NCBI GenBank assembly: GCA_036365145.1
Contig: JAEOAD010000029.1
Span: forward strand, 26,706,001 to 26,770,000
Direction of reading: 5' to 3'
DNA length: 64,000 bases
DNA from: Orientallactaga sibirica
Taxonomy: Eukaryota > Chordata > Mammalia > Rodentia > Dipodidae
Under the pieces are notes generated by a model. That model was not told the origin of the DNA and did not search any database. It saw only the letters and a program-made list of their open reading frames with translations. Each line of letters starts with the position of its first letter. Positions within the stretch are counted from its first letter, which is position 1. Both the position numbers and the translations under genes were made by a program. Below, in pieces: positions 51,820 through 61,639 of the stretch.

Positions 51820-52058
51820 GGCTGGAGAGATGGCTTAGTGGTAAGGCACATGCCTGTGAAGCCTAAGGACCCAGGTTTGATTCTCCAGGTCCCACATAAG
51901 CCAGATGCACATGGTGGCACATGCATCTGGAGTTTGTTTACTGTGGCTAGAGGCCCTGATGAACCCATTCTCTCTCTCTCTCTCTCTCTCTCCCTCCCTC
52001 TCTCAATCTCTCTCTCTGTCTCTAATAAATAAATAAATAAAAATAAATCTTTAAAAAA
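51820..52058 (+). mobile_element. DIP SINE
   Basis: GGGGCTGGAGAGATGGCTTA to CTAATAAATAAATAAATAAA; same orientation as its left neighbour. Confidence 0.94.
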
Positions 52059-52065
52059 ATGAAAT

Positions 52066-52212
52066 GAGCTGGGCATGGTAGCACACGCCTTTAATCCTAG
52101 CACCTGGGAGGCACAGGTAGGAGGATCACTGAGAGTTCAAGGCCTCCCTGAGACTACATAGTGAATTCCAGGTCAGCCTGAGCTAGAGTCAGACTGTACC
52201 TCAAAAAACCAA
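52066..52212 (+). mobile_element. B1 SINE
   Basis: GAGCTGGGCATGGTAGCACA to GTACCTCAAAAAACC. Confidence 0.94.
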
Positions 52213-52294
52213 AAAGAAAGAAAGAAGGAAAGAAAAGGAAGGAAGGAAGGAAGGAAGGAAGGAAGGAAGGAAGGAAGGAAGGAAGGAAGGAAGG
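52213..52294 (+). repeat. (GAAA)n(GGAA)n
   Basis: About 17 GGAA units extending the B1 tail, like 756-1085 on a smaller scale. Confidence 0.96.
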
Positions 52295-52348
52295 GGGAAG
52301 AAAAGGTAACTAATAGCATGTTCTTCAGTCCAGGGTGGATGGACAGAT

Positions 52349-52351
52349 GAT

Positions 52352-52402
<51 letters not shown>

Positions 52403-52416
52403 GGATGGATGGATGT
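52349..52416 (+). repeat. (GATA)n(GATG)n
   Basis: About 13 GATA units then GGATGGATGGATG. Confidence 0.96.
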
Positions 52417-52635
52417 CACTCATCCAATTTGGCCTCAAACTCCCTATGTAGCTGAGGATCACCTTGAACTGATCCCCCTGCCTTCACCTCCCAAGTGCTA
52501 AGATTGCAGATGTGTACTACAATATCTGATTTTTTAAATTTTGTTTTTGTATTTTGTTTTGTTTTGTTTTTGAGACAGAGTCTTGCAATGTAGTTCTAGG
52601 TAGCTATACAGAACTGTCTATACAGACCAGAAAAT
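52417..52635 (-). mobile_element. Old B1 relics (two)
   Basis: TTTGGCCTCAAACTCCCTAT with CCCAAGTGCTAAGATTGCAG, then TTTTTGAGACAGAGTCTTGC. Confidence 0.6.
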
Positions 52636-53098
52636 AAAGGATGGCATGAGGGACTCCCTTAGAGGTGATGGGGTAGATCTGCAACTGGATTGTATGGTGG
52701 TGGTTATACAACTCCCTAAATGAAATACAGTTGCACAGAATCGCAGACATACTCATGCACGAATAAGCGCATGCAAAACCTGGTGAAATCTGGAGAAAAG
52801 TCTATTCTAGATTGCACCAATGTCAACTTCCTGGTTTTGATATTGCATTATAGCTTTTGAAAGATGTTACCATTGGGGAGAATTAGGAGAAAGGTAGAGG
52901 GGACCTCAGCATATAATCTTTGTAATTTCCTGTGGATCTATATTACTCCTTCAAACTAAGCTTAAAAATGAAAAGGACTAAAATATAAAAGGTCAGCGAA
53001 CCTCACTCATAGTGATATTTCATTTCATTTGCATGTTCATGGGAATGCTGGATCACAATGTGAAATATACTTAGTGTTCCTTTTGGGGGTTAGATCAT
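52636..53098. other. No recognised feature
   Basis: Repeat-free, A/T-rich. Confidence 0.45.
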
Positions 53099-53110
53099 AA
53101 ACAAATTGAA

Positions 53111-53302
53111 GGGTTGAACAGATGGCTTAGCAGTTAAGGCTTTTGCCTGTGAAGCCTAAGGACCTCAGTTCGATCCCCCAGGACCCACTTAAGCCAGATG
53201 CACAAGGTGACGCATGCATCTGGAGTTTGTTTACAGTGGCTGAAGGCCCTGGAGTGCCCATTCTCTCCCTCTCTCTATCTCTCTCTCTTTCTCAAATAAA
53301 TA
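53111..53302 (+). mobile_element. DIP SINE with 12-bp TSD
   Basis: GGGTTGAACAGATGGCTTAG to CTCAAATAAATAAA. AAACAAATTGAA lies on both sides (about 53099-53110 and 53303-53314). Confidence 0.93.
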
Positions 53303-53349
53303 AAAACAAATTGAAAACTACTGCTCAAGGTACCCTGTGTGGGTAGATA

Positions 53350-54005
53350 AGGCTGTACCTGGAAGCCACAGGTTGTTATAGGAAAATCCCGGGGCCAGGG
53401 GTGGGATATCTTGTATAGTAGTCAGGGTTCTCTAAAGGAACAGAAAAAACAGAATGAACTGTATTAAAAGGGAATTTATTAGATTAGCTTAGGGCAGTCC
53501 AACAATAGCAGTTTGTAGGCCTGAGAGTCAAGGAACCTGGTAGCTGCTCAGTCCACAAAGCTGGATTCTTCTAGCACTGAAGGCCTGGAGGCTTCCTGGA
53601 GAGCCGCTGCTCTTCAGTCCATGCTGGAAGGCTGAGGACACTTGGTTCCAGTGCCAAGGAAGGACAGCCGAACAGGATAAATAGATGCACATGAAGTGAA
53701 GGCACTCAACGGCAAGAAGCACTGGCAGCCAGGTGGGAGAAAGGGGCTCTTTCTTCTCGGGGCTTCCTTACATAAAGCCCACAAACAGGAGGACCTCTCA
53801 TTCTGAGGGAAAGACTTCCTTCTTCCTGGAAGCAACCTCAGAGATCCAAAGAAAAGGAATGTCTGTGGATTCCTAAATAGATCAGGTTGACAACAGAACC
53901 TAACCATCACACTTTGCTAATGAATGCCCTGGGTTGCCTACCAAAAGTAAATGGTAAGATGCTTCAGTTGTGGCTACATTGAGAAATCAAGCTGGAACTG
54001 AGCTG
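53350..54005 (+). mobile_element. L1 3'UTR fragment split by an LTR
   Basis: CACAGGTTGTTATAGGAAAA and GGGGCCAGGGGTGGGATATC, then after the LTR TGCCCTGGGTTGCCTACCAA and TGAGAAATCAAGCTGG. Confidence 0.75.
53412..53911 (-). mobile_element. ERVL-class LTR in an L1 3'UTR
   Basis: Sense strand TGTGATGGTTAGGTTCTGTT to AGAGAACCCTGACTACTATACA, about 500 bp with TG...CA ends. Family unnamed; TSD not evident. Confidence 0.7.
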
Positions 54006-54156
54006 GAAACTTCAGGGCCTCTAGCCCTTGCAAAAGAACTCCAGACACATGTGCCACCATGTGCATCTGGCTAACGTGGGTACTGGGGAATTGAACCTAG
54101 ACCCTTAGGTTTCATAGGTAAGTGCCTTAACCACTAAACCGTCTCTCCAGCCCAAA
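54006..54156 (-). mobile_element. DIP SINE, 3' truncated
   Basis: Starts at CAGGGCCTCTAGCCCTTGCA (no CT tract or tail), ends AAACCGTCTCTCCAGCCC. Confidence 0.88.
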
Positions 54157-54347
54157 AATATTTGTTTTTAATTTTTATAAGAAAGAACACTTTTTTACAA
54201 AAAAGAAAGGAAGCAAGTTTGGAGTGTCTGTAAAGGTAACCATGTGAAGACATGTAGGTCATTAAGACTGTTGTCATTCATTTTACCCATATACTAGTCA
54301 CAGCACTTACTATGGCAAGTTTTATAATGATACATAATATTTACATC

Positions 54348-54884
54348 TGTGGTGGCTTGGGCTAGAGAGAAGGCTTAGTGGTTAAGGCACTTGCTTCAAT
54401 TCCCCAGTACCCACATAAGCCAGATACACAAGGTGGTGCATATGTCTGGAGTTCATTTGCAGTGGCTAGAGGTCCTGGTGCATACTTTCTATCTGCTTCT
54501 CTCTCTCTCTCTCTCTCAAATAAATATTTTTAAAAATCATCTGTAGTGGCTTGAATTAAATGCCCCCCATAAACTCACTCATGCATTTTGAATGCTTGGT
54601 CCCCAGCTGGTGGCAATTTGGGAGATAGACCTTGTTGGAGATATGTCTCTGGGGGGGTGGAAGTTGGCATTTATTAACCCCCAGCTTGCCAGTACTAGCC
54701 CAGCTCACTCTTGCTGCTATCTTCCACCTGCTGTCACAAGGAGTGATGTCCAGCCTCTGCACTACTATTCTTTTCTGGCATCATGGAGCTTCCCCTCAAA
54801 ACTGTAAGCCAAAATAAACCCTTTCTTCCCATCAGCTGCTTTTGGTCAGGTTCCTTGTCCCAGCAACATGAGGTAACTACAACA
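54348..54884 (+). mobile_element. Solo LTR of the MaLR-type family, split by a DIP
   Basis: TGTGGTGGCTTGG resumes after the DIP as TGTAGTGGCTTGAATTAAAT; AATAAA at about 54813; ends GTAACTACAACA. Confidence 0.88.
54360..54537 (+). mobile_element. DIP SINE in the LTR, 16-bp TSD
   Basis: CATCTGTGGTGGCTTG (54344-54359) and CATCTGTAGTGGCTTG (54538-54553). The GAAGCCTAAGGACCC segment is deleted. Confidence 0.94.
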
Positions 54885-54901
54885 TCTATAAACATGCTTT
54901 G

Positions 54902-55078
54902 GCCGGGCGTGGTGGTGCACGCCTTTAATCCCAGCACTCGGGAGGCAGAGGTAGGAGGATTGCTGAGAGTTCGAATCCACCCTGAGAGTACATAGTGAAT
55001 TCCAGGTCAGCCTGAGCTAGAGTGAGATCCTACCTTGAAAAACCAAAAATAAATAAATAAATAAATAAACAAACAAAC
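54902..55078 (+). mobile_element. B1 SINE, near consensus, 12-bp TSD
   Basis: GCCGGGCGTGGTGGTGCACG to ACCTTGAAAAACCAAAAATA. AAACATGCTTTG at 54890-54901 and 55079-55090. Confidence 0.97.
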
Positions 55079-55179
55079 AAACATGCTTTGTAAAAAAATT
55101 TCTTGAGTCACATGGTACTCTTGATGTATCTTTTCTCCTCATACTTTTGTCTGTTTTGATGTTGGTTTGGGTTGGTTTT

Positions 55180-55260
55180 GGTTTTGCAGTATGGGGGTTG
55201 ACCTTAGGGCCTTGCACATGCCAGGCAAGTGCCCTACCACTGAATTGCATCTCAAAACCC
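55180..55260 (-). mobile_element. ID-like SINE
   Basis: GCACATGCCAGGCAAGTGCC, CTACCACTGAATTGCATCTC. Confidence 0.7.
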
Positions 55261-55321
55261 TCTACTCTTTCTTCATTGTAATAAAATATACATAAAATTA
55301 CATTTACCATTTTAACCTTTT

Positions 55322-55473
55322 GTTTGTTTATTTTTTTGAGGCAGAGTCTCACTCTGGCCCAGGCTGACCTGGAATTAACTATGGAGTCTCAGGGTAGCCT
55401 CGAACTCATGGCAATCCTCCTACCTCTTCCTCCCGAGTGCTGGGATTAAAGGCATGCACTACCACGCTTGGCT
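55322..55473 (-). mobile_element. B1 SINE, first of four in a row
   Basis: TTTTTTTGAGGCAGAGTCTC to ACTACCACGCTTGGC. Confidence 0.95.
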
Positions 55474-55635
55474 CTTTTTTTTTTTTTTTTTGGTTTTGCG
55501 AGGTAGGGTCTCAGTCTAGTCCAGGCTGACCTGGGAGTAACTATGTAATCTCAGGGTGGCCTCGAACTCTCGGTGATCCTCCTACCTCTGCCTCCCGAGT
55601 GCTGGGATTAAAGGCGTGCACCACCACGCCCGGCT
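55474..55635 (-). mobile_element. B1 SINE, second of four
   Basis: Poly-T, TTTTGCGAGGTAGGGTCTCA to CACCACCACGCCCGGC. ATTTTAACCTTTT on both sides of copies one and two marks their shared target. Confidence 0.96.
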
Positions 55636-55648
55636 AATTTTAACCTTT

Positions 55649-55815
55649 TTTTTTTTTTTTTTTTTTTTGGTATTTTGTGAGGTAGGGTCTCACTCTGGTT
55701 CAGGCTGACCTGGAATTAACTGTGTAGTCTCAGGGTGGCCTCGAACTCTCGGCAATCCTCCTACCTCTGCCTCCCGAGTGCTGGGATTAAAGGCATGCGC
55801 CACCATGCCCGGCAT
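55649..55815 (-). mobile_element. B1 SINE, third of four
   Basis: Poly-T, TTTTGTGAGGTAGGGTCTCA to GCCACCATGCCCGGC. Confidence 0.96.
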
Positions 55816-55818
55816 CCC

Positions 55819-55822
<4 letters not shown>

Positions 55823-55849
<27 letters not shown>

Positions 55850-55994
55850 GGTTTTTCGAGGTAGGGTCTCACTCTGGTCCAGGCTGACCTGGAATTAACT
55901 ATGTAGTCTCAGGGTGGCCTTGAACTCTCGGTGATCCTCCTACCTCTGCCTCCCGAGTGCTGGGACTAAAGGTGTGCGCCACCACGCCCGGCCC
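55823..55994 (-). mobile_element. B1 SINE, fourth of four
   Basis: 27-bp poly-T, TTTTTCGAGGTAGGGTCTCA to GCGCCACCACGCCCGGCC; CCAATTTT on both sides. Confidence 0.96.
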
Positions 55995-56014
55995 AATTTT
56001 GCTTTTTTAAAAGA

Positions 56015-56236
56015 ATATTTTATTTATTTTCAAGGAGGGAGGGGGAGAGAGAGAAAAAAAAAAGAAAGAGAAAAAGAGAGAATGGGCACACCCGGGGCCT
56101 CCAGCCATTGCAAATGAACTCCAGATGCATGTGCCACTTTGTGCATCTGGCTTTATGTGAGTACTGAGGAATCGAACCCAGGTTGTTACACTTTGCAGGC
56201 AAGCACATTAACTATTGAGTAATCTACCAGCTCCCA
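56015..56236 (-). mobile_element. DIP SINE
   Basis: TTTTATTTATTTTCAAGGAG to TGAGTAATCTACCAGCTCCC; an A/G-rich tract replaces the simple GA repeat. Confidence 0.9.
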
Positions 56237-56324
56237 ATCATCACAATTTTCTATCTCTAGAACTTTGTCATCATCTCATAGTAAATGATGTACCATTAAA
56301 TAAAAACTCTGTTATCCACTATTT

Positions 56325-56665
56325 TCTCATTGTTATGACCAAATACCTGACCAAAAAATCTTAAGGAAAGGTTGACTTGGCTAACAGTTGTAGGGTATTG
56401 TCCATTCTGGCGGGAAGGCACGCTGCACGAATGGTTCTAGCTGTGGAGGCCAGAGCATGAGGAGACTGCCACTATCAGGAAGCAGAGAGCAATGAATACT
56501 GGTGCTCGGCTCACTTTCTCTTTTATTCTTTTTTATTCAGTCTGGGACTCCAGCCCATGGGAAAGGGCTGCCCACACTCAGGGTGGGTCTTCCTTTCTCA
56601 GTTAAAACATTTCTAGAAACAAGCTCACAGACATGCTCAGAGGTTAGCCTCCTAGGTGATTCTAA
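56325..56665 (-). mobile_element. MaLR (ORR1-like) LTR fragment
   Basis: TTTTCTCATTGTTATGACCA, AAATACCTGACCAAAAAATC, GGTGCTCGGCTCACTTTCTC, CCTAGGTGATTCTAAATCC follow a common rodent LTR read antisense (recalled). Confidence 0.7.
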
Positions 56666-56679
56666 ATCCACTCAAGGAC

Positions 56680-56995
56680 TGGGGAGATGCCAAGCACAAG
56701 GGTCTGAGTTCAAACCCCCAGAACCCATGTAAAATGCCAGGCATGGTGGCAAAACCCTGTAAAAAACTGAGGAGAGACAGGCAGATTCCTAGGCCTTACT
56801 GACTACTTTTTATAACTGAATCAGTGACCTCTAGGTTCAGCAAGAGACCCTGTCTCGTAAAGTAAGATGGAGAGCCACTCAGGAGGACACACAACACCAA
56901 CCTCTGACCTCAGTATACATGGGCACACATTTCATGAGCACATACACACACACACACACATGCTACCCCACACACACAAACAAGCAAATACATAC
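56680..56995 (+). mobile_element. B4 SINE
   Basis: GACTGGGGAGATGCCAAGCA, GTCTGAGTTCAAACCCCCAG, GCCAGGCATGGTGGCAAAAC, CAACCTCTGACCTCAGTATA, then CA repeats. Confidence 0.82.
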
Positions 56996-57074
56996 GTAAG
57001 CACACCACACACACGAAATAAATAAGACCAGTCAAACTGAGAATCAAAACTAAGGAGCACATCTCCTTTGGCTA

Positions 57075-57150
57075 AGCGTGTAGCTCCTGGGTAGAGTGCG
57101 TGCTCTGGATGCACAAGGCCCTGGGCTTAATTCATAGCATAATCAACAAA
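57075..57150 (+). mobile_element. ID SINE, diverged
   Basis: GCGTGTAGCTCCTGGGTAGA, GCACAAGGCCCTGGGCTTAA. Confidence 0.7.
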
Positions 57151-57234
57151 TACTTCCCGTTCTCCCCCCACCACCACCAGCTGCTGTTCCACTTTCTTTC
57201 TCAGCACGTTTTCTCCCTACTTTTTAGGGGGGAA

Positions 57235-57459
57235 TTAACTATCTATTACTGAGGACTAAATGATCTCAAAACTTAGCAACATAAAATACAAAGTTATTTT
57301 ATCACCTGCTTCTGGGAGTGGTTTTGCTGGATGGTTCTGGCTCAAACTCTCTCATGAACTGCACTTGACTTGGCAAGGTTTTAACTATCTGGATATGGCT
57401 GGAGCTGGAGACCTTGCTTCTAGAATTGTTGGCCTTGGTTCCTCATAGACTACTGAACA
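57235..57459 (+). mobile_element. Ancient mammalian repeat, LTR/ERVL-like, continuing past 57718
   Basis: AACTATCTATTACTGAGGAC, CAAAACTTAGCAACATAAAA, with GAACTGCACTTGACTTGG further on. Same wording as 62465-62775. Confidence 0.55.
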
Positions 57460-57475
57460 AAGACTTCATTTCTTT

Positions 57476-57701
57476 TTCTTTTTTTCTTTTTAAATTTTTA
57501 TGAGAAAGAAAGAGAATTAGTGTGTCAGGACCTCTAGCCACTGCAATCAAACTCCAGATCTATGCACCACCTTGTGTGTATGCGTGACCTTGTGCACATG
57601 CGTCACCTTATGCATCTGGCTTATGTGGGATCTGGGGAATCGAACCTGGGTCCTTAGGCTTCATAGCAAGTGCAATAACTGCTAAGCCATCTTTCCAGCC
57701 C
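57476..57701 (-). mobile_element. DIP SINE with internal expansion, 16-bp TSD
   Basis: ACCTTGTG...ATGCG(T) repeated at 57570-57612 before TATGCATCTGGCTTATGTGG. AAGACTTCATTTCTTT at 57460-57475 and 57702-57717. Confidence 0.94.
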
Positions 57702-57729
57702 AAGACTTCATTTCTTTGCTACATTGGCT

Positions 57730-58088
57730 TCTTCATAGAACTGGTTAGAACATGGCAACTGCCTTTCCCCAGAAAGAGAGGACACATCAGGCATCACCAT
57801 GGAAATAGTCATATTAGTGAATCCCAGAAATGACATATTTCACATGTGTTACCCTAGTGCAGTACAGGAAGGGAATGTACAGGAGGCAGGAAGCAGTGGC
57901 GGTGGCCTAAATACACTAAGTGACAACTGACACTGGTTTCCAGGCTGGGAAGACATTGAAGAATGGTGGACAGCCCAGTAAACAGGGTCAACCCTTAAAA
58001 TCATAGGTCGCCATGAGAAAATACAGGCTCAGTGGAACTATATCTTCATCATGGAAATCTTCCAATGTTGGAGTATTGGCTAAAGTTT
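57730..58088. other. No recognised feature
   Basis: May begin with the end of the ancient repeat; the rest is unassigned. Confidence 0.4.
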
Positions 58089-58142
58089 GTCTGTTTGTTT
58101 GTTTGTTTGTTTGTTTGTTTGTTTGTTTGTTTGTTTGTTTTG
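58089..58142 (+). repeat. (GTTT)n
   Basis: About 13 GTTT units. Confidence 0.97.
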
Positions 58143-58144
58143 TA

Positions 58145-58290
58145 GCTAGGTGTGACCATGCACAGTTGTACTCCCTGCACTTCAAAGGTGAAGGCAGGAT
58201 GATAAGGAGTTCAAGGTCATCCTCAGCTATATAGCAAATTTGAGACCAGCCTAGGCTATACGAAACCCTGTCTCAAATAATAAAAATAAT
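58145..58290 (+). mobile_element. Old B1-like SINE
   Basis: AGCTAGGTGTGACCATGCAC, AGTTCAAGGTCATCCTCAGC, GAAACCCTGTCTCAAATAAT. Confidence 0.75.
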
Positions 58291-58329
58291 TTTTTTTGTT
58301 AAACTTAGGATAGTCAAATAAAACACACG

Positions 58330-58435
58330 TGCCAGCTAGGCCCAGGCTGCCAGTGTGCAAACTCTGCTGCAAGTTCAAGGCCAGTTTAGATAACATAGCA
58401 ACACCTTATCTCAAAAATAAAATAAACAATGCAAA
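58330..58435 (+). mobile_element. Old B1-like fragment
   Basis: AAGTTCAAGGCCAGTTTAGA, CACCTTATCTCAAAAATAAA. Confidence 0.6.
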
Positions 58436-58727
58436 GTCCTCAACACAGGTCCTGGAATCCAGTAAGTGCTTCATGACGTCAGTCAGGGTCCTCGTAGCTA
58501 TTCTAGCAGCAGAAGTGACAACTAAAGCAGTAACCTCTCACATCACAGCTGTAAGTCACCTGGGCTATTGAGAACTGCTGAGGTTTACGTAAGAGTCAAT
58601 CTACACATCTCCATTCCAGGGCAGCCACTGCTGAGCCCAAGTCTCAATGTTTCACTTTACTTTCTTAACAACTGTATCATGGACACGACCTTAAACTCTA
58701 CAACCTCCAAAAACAAACATTTTAAAA

Positions 58728-59000
58728 TACTTTATTTTATTTTTTTTTTATTTTTAGAGAGAGACACAGAGAGAGACAGACAGAGAGAGAGGGAGAGGGA
58801 GACAGACAGAGATGGGGGCGCCAGCAGTCTCTCCGCTGCTGTGAACGAAATCCAGATGTGTGCGCCCCCTTGTGGTCAACTGCGGCATTGTGCCCTTGCA
58901 TCACTTTGCATCTGGCTAAACGTGGGACCTGGAGATTGGAACCAGCGTTCTTAGGCTTAGGAGGCAGGCGCCTTAACCACTAAGCCATCTCTCCAGCCCA
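58728..59000 (-). mobile_element. DIP SINE, long-module subfamily
   Basis: CCCCCTTGTGGTCAACTGCG and CCCTTGCATCACTTTGCATC are the complement of the extra module. Ends AAGCCATCTCTCCAGCCC. Confidence 0.94.
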
Positions 59001-59329
59001 CAAACAACATTTTGATGATCTGGAAAACATACAGGCCACATCCTGATTTCTTTGTTTCCCATGCCTCCTTAGTGTGTGAAAGTCACACAACTCTTTTCAG
59101 GCTGACAAATGAACCCCCTAAAGGACACTTTCACAAATAGAACAGCAGCAGTAGAAGGAGTAGGGAGAGATTGTTTTCACACCTTGAGAGCCTACTCCAG
59201 CCAGATGTATGATCCATCTCTGCGAAAGCCCAAGTACTTGGCTTTTCACTTCTCACTGAATGTCTCCAATGACAGAGAACTCATCACCTCCCTTCATAAT
59301 TAGTGGGCCATTCCATTCAAGTTGAAGCA
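59001..59329. other. No recognised feature
   Basis: Repeat-free; a 64-codon frame (59109-59303, plus) has no motif. Confidence 0.4.
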
Positions 59330-59430
59330 TTTGTTCAAATGAATGTTGCTTGAGCACTTACTGTATGCCAGACGTAGCATGAAGGTGCTGAGAAAGTAGA
59401 AATGAAGAGGTAATGTTTCTCATTTTCTAC
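59330..59430 (-). mobile_element. MIR/L2 3' fragment
   Basis: TTGCTTGAGCACTTACTGTA, TGCCAGACGTAGCATGAAGG: the conserved tail of MIR/L2 read antisense. Confidence 0.7.
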
Positions 59431-59624
59431 TGTGGGATACTAAAACAAAAATGACAATACAATACGTTTGATTAGACATTGGTTAGAGGTATTGTCTATG
59501 AAAAACAATTTTGAAACCTAGTATGGGGATGGAGCACAGCAAACGTATGAATCTGTAAGGATGGCCAAGGAGAAGAGGGACATGGAAGCAGCCTCCTGAA
59601 TGAAGGGAGAAGGTGCACAAGATA
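59431..59624. other. No recognised feature
   Basis: Short repeat-free gap between the MIR/L2 fragment and the split B4. Confidence 0.4.
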
Positions 59625-59830
59625 GGTAACTAGACCACCGAGTCAGTAAAGTGCTTGATGTGCAAGCAATGAGGGCTCGAGTTCAAATCCCCAACACCCA
59701 TGAAAAAGTTGGGTATGGTGGCACATACCTGTAAATCGCAGCACTGGAAAGGTGGGGACAGGAGTTTGCTAGTGAGCTTATCTAACTAAATCAATGATCT
59801 CTGGGTTCAGTGAGACCCTGTCTCAAAAAA

Positions 59831-59998
59831 CAAGGTGGAGCCAGGTGTGGTGGTGCACGCCTTTAATCCCAGCACTCAGGAGGCAGAGGTAGGAGGATCG
59901 CCAGGAGTTCAAGGCCACCCTGAGACTACATAGTGAATTCCAGGTCAGCCTGGGCTAGAGTGAAATCCTACCTCGAAAAAACAAAACAAAAAAAAAAG
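59831..59998 (+). mobile_element. B1 SINE in B4
   Basis: GAGCCAGGTGTGGTGGTGCA to CCTACCTCGAAAAAACAAAA; AAGGTGGA before and after. Confidence 0.95.
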
Positions 59999-60004
59999 TA
60001 AGGT

Positions 60005-60177
60005 GGAGCCAGGAGTGGTGGCGCACACCTTTAATTTCAGCACTCAGGAGCAGTGGTAGGGGGATCACCATGAGTTCGAGGCCACCCTGAGAATACAGAG
60101 TGAATTCCAGGTCAGCCTGAACTAGAGTGAGAACCTACCTCGAAAAAGAAAAAAAAAAACAGAAAAAAATAAATAAG
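60005..60177 (+). mobile_element. B1 SINE in B4
   Basis: GAGCCAGGAGTGGTGGCGCA to CCTACCTCGAAAAAG; AAGGTGGA target reused a second time at 60182. Confidence 0.95.
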
Positions 60178-60375
60178 GAATAAGGTGGAGGGTGATTGAA
60201 GAAGACACCAACATAAACCTCTGGTTTCCACACACATGTACACACCACACACTAGACACATACAAAGATAGTATTTATAATAATAATTTTAAAAAATTAA
60301 TTATGAACAGCAGGTACAAAGACAAAGGTCCTACAGCAAGAGTGAATGTCTTTTTTCTCCTATCCAAAGGTAGAA

Positions 60376-60612
60376 TGGGGCTGATGATGTAGCTTAGTTG
60401 GTAAAAATGCTTGCCTGGCATGAATGAAGCCCTGGGTTTGATTCTTGCTTAAACCAGGTATGTTAGCACATACCTATCATCCCAGCACTCAGGAGATGGA
60501 AGGACTAGGATAAGAAGGTTCTCCTCAACTACATAGGGAGTTGGGTGGCAGCCTGGGATACATATGACACTCTCTATCTCTCCATCTCTATCGCACACAC
60601 ACACACACACCC
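60376..60612 (+). mobile_element. B4-like (ID+B1) SINE with (CA)n
   Basis: GGGGCTGATGATGTAGCTTA, GGGTTTGATTCTTGC, CACATACCTATCATCCCAGC, CACACACA tail. Confidence 0.75.
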
Positions 60613-60633
60613 CACATTAAAAAAGCAATATGG

Positions 60634-60795
60634 GCCGGGCGTGGTGGCGCATGCCTTTAATCCCAGCACTTGGGAGGCAGAGGTAGGAGGATCGCTGTGA
60701 GTTCGAGGCCACCCTGAGACTACAAAGTTAATTCCAGGTCAGCCTGGGCCAGAGTGGTGAGACCCTACCTCGAAAAACCAAAAATAAGATAAAAT
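60634..60795 (+). mobile_element. B1 SINE, near consensus, 15-bp TSD
   Basis: GCCGGGCGTGGTGGCGCATG to CCTACCTCGAAAAACC. AAAAAAGCAATATGG at 60619-60633 and 60796-60810. A GGTGA duplication near 60755. Confidence 0.97.
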
Positions 60796-60924
60796 AAAAA
60801 AGCAATATGGATCACATGATTTATCCTATCCACATAGTCATGAATCTCATGTCCATCACCCAACACCAACACTGGCAGGGTTGATGATTAAGCCAAGAAA
60901 GTTCCATAGCTGTCTTTTTATTTA

Positions 60925-61092
60925 TTTTATTTATTTATTTTTTTTTGATTTTTCGAGGTAGGGTCTCACTCTGGCCCAGGCTGACCTGGAATTCACTATG
61001 TAGTCTCAGGGTAGCCTCGAACTCACAGCAATCCTCCTACCTCTGCCTCCTGAGTGCTGGGATTAAAGGTGTGCGCCACCACACCCGGCCAT
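60925..61092 (-). mobile_element. B1 SINE, near consensus
   Basis: TTTTTCGAGGTAGGGTCTCA-like start to GCGCCACCACACCCGGCC; TAGCTGTCTTTTT recurs on both sides. Confidence 0.96.
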
Positions 61093-61099
61093 TAGCTGT

Positions 61100-61209
61100 C
61101 TTTTTTTAATTATTTATTTATTTATTTGAGAGAGAGAGAGATACAGAAATAGGCAGGTAGCGGGAGAGAGAGAGAATGGGTGCGCCAGGGCCTCCTGCCA
61201 CTGCAAACG
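61100..61209 (-). mobile_element. DIP 3' half, inverted arm of a fold-back
   Basis: TTATTTATTTATTTGAGAGA to GCCACTGCAAACGA, then switches abruptly to a plus-strand DIP. Confidence 0.92.
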
Positions 61210-61323
61210 AAGCTTGCCTATGAAGCCTAAGGACCCCAGTTCGAGGCTCGATTCTCCAGGACCCACGTAAACCAGATGCACAAGGGGGCTCACGCATCTG
61301 GAGTTCGTTTGCAGTGGCATGCC

Positions 61324-61357
<34 letters not shown>

Positions 61358-61400
61358 CTGCCTCTCTCTCTCTCTCAAATAAATAAGCAAAATATTTTAT
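61210..61400 (+). mobile_element. DIP, 5' truncated, other arm of the fold-back
   Basis: Starts at AGCTTGCCTATGAAGCCTAA, so the A box is missing; continues through B box and CT tract to CAAATAAATAAGCAAAATA. Confidence 0.92.
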
Positions 61401-61413
61401 AAAAAAATTATTT

Positions 61414-61635
61414 ACGGGCTGGAGAGATGGCTTAGCGGTTAAGCGCTTGCCTGTGAAGCCTAAGGACCCCGGTTCAAGGCTCAATTCTCCAGGACCCACG
61501 TTAGCCAGAAGCACAAGGGGGCACATGCATCTGGAGTTCGTTTGCAGTGGCTGGAGGCCCTGGCATGCCCGTTCTCTCTCTTTCTTCCTATTTCTGTATC
61601 TCTCTCTCTCTCTCAAATAAATAATAAAAAAAAAT
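61414..61635 (+). mobile_element. DIP SINE
   Basis: GGGCTGGAGAGATGGCTTAG to CAAATAAATAATAAA; AATTATTTAC before and after, so it lies inside the tail of the next element. Confidence 0.95.
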
Positions 61636-61639
61636 TTTT

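Larger units (their letters stand above)
59625..60270 (+). mobile_element. B4 SINE split by two B1 insertions
   Basis: CTCGAGTTCAAATCCCCAAC, TTGGGTATGGTGGCACATAC, CTCTGGGTTCAGTGAGACCC; resumes after the B1s at GGTGGAGGGTGATTGAAGAA and ends CA-rich. Confidence 0.85.

Noticed and set aside
52349..52416. Regular short repeats considered as a CRISPR-like array
   Set aside because: Pure GATA/GATG microsatellite without spacers, in mammalian DNA.
54343..54889. hAT-type transposon with ACATCT target duplication
   Set aside because: ACATCT flanks are short and imperfect for 8 bp; TG...CA ends, AATAAA and the two-LTR relative at 26966-29212 favour an LTR.
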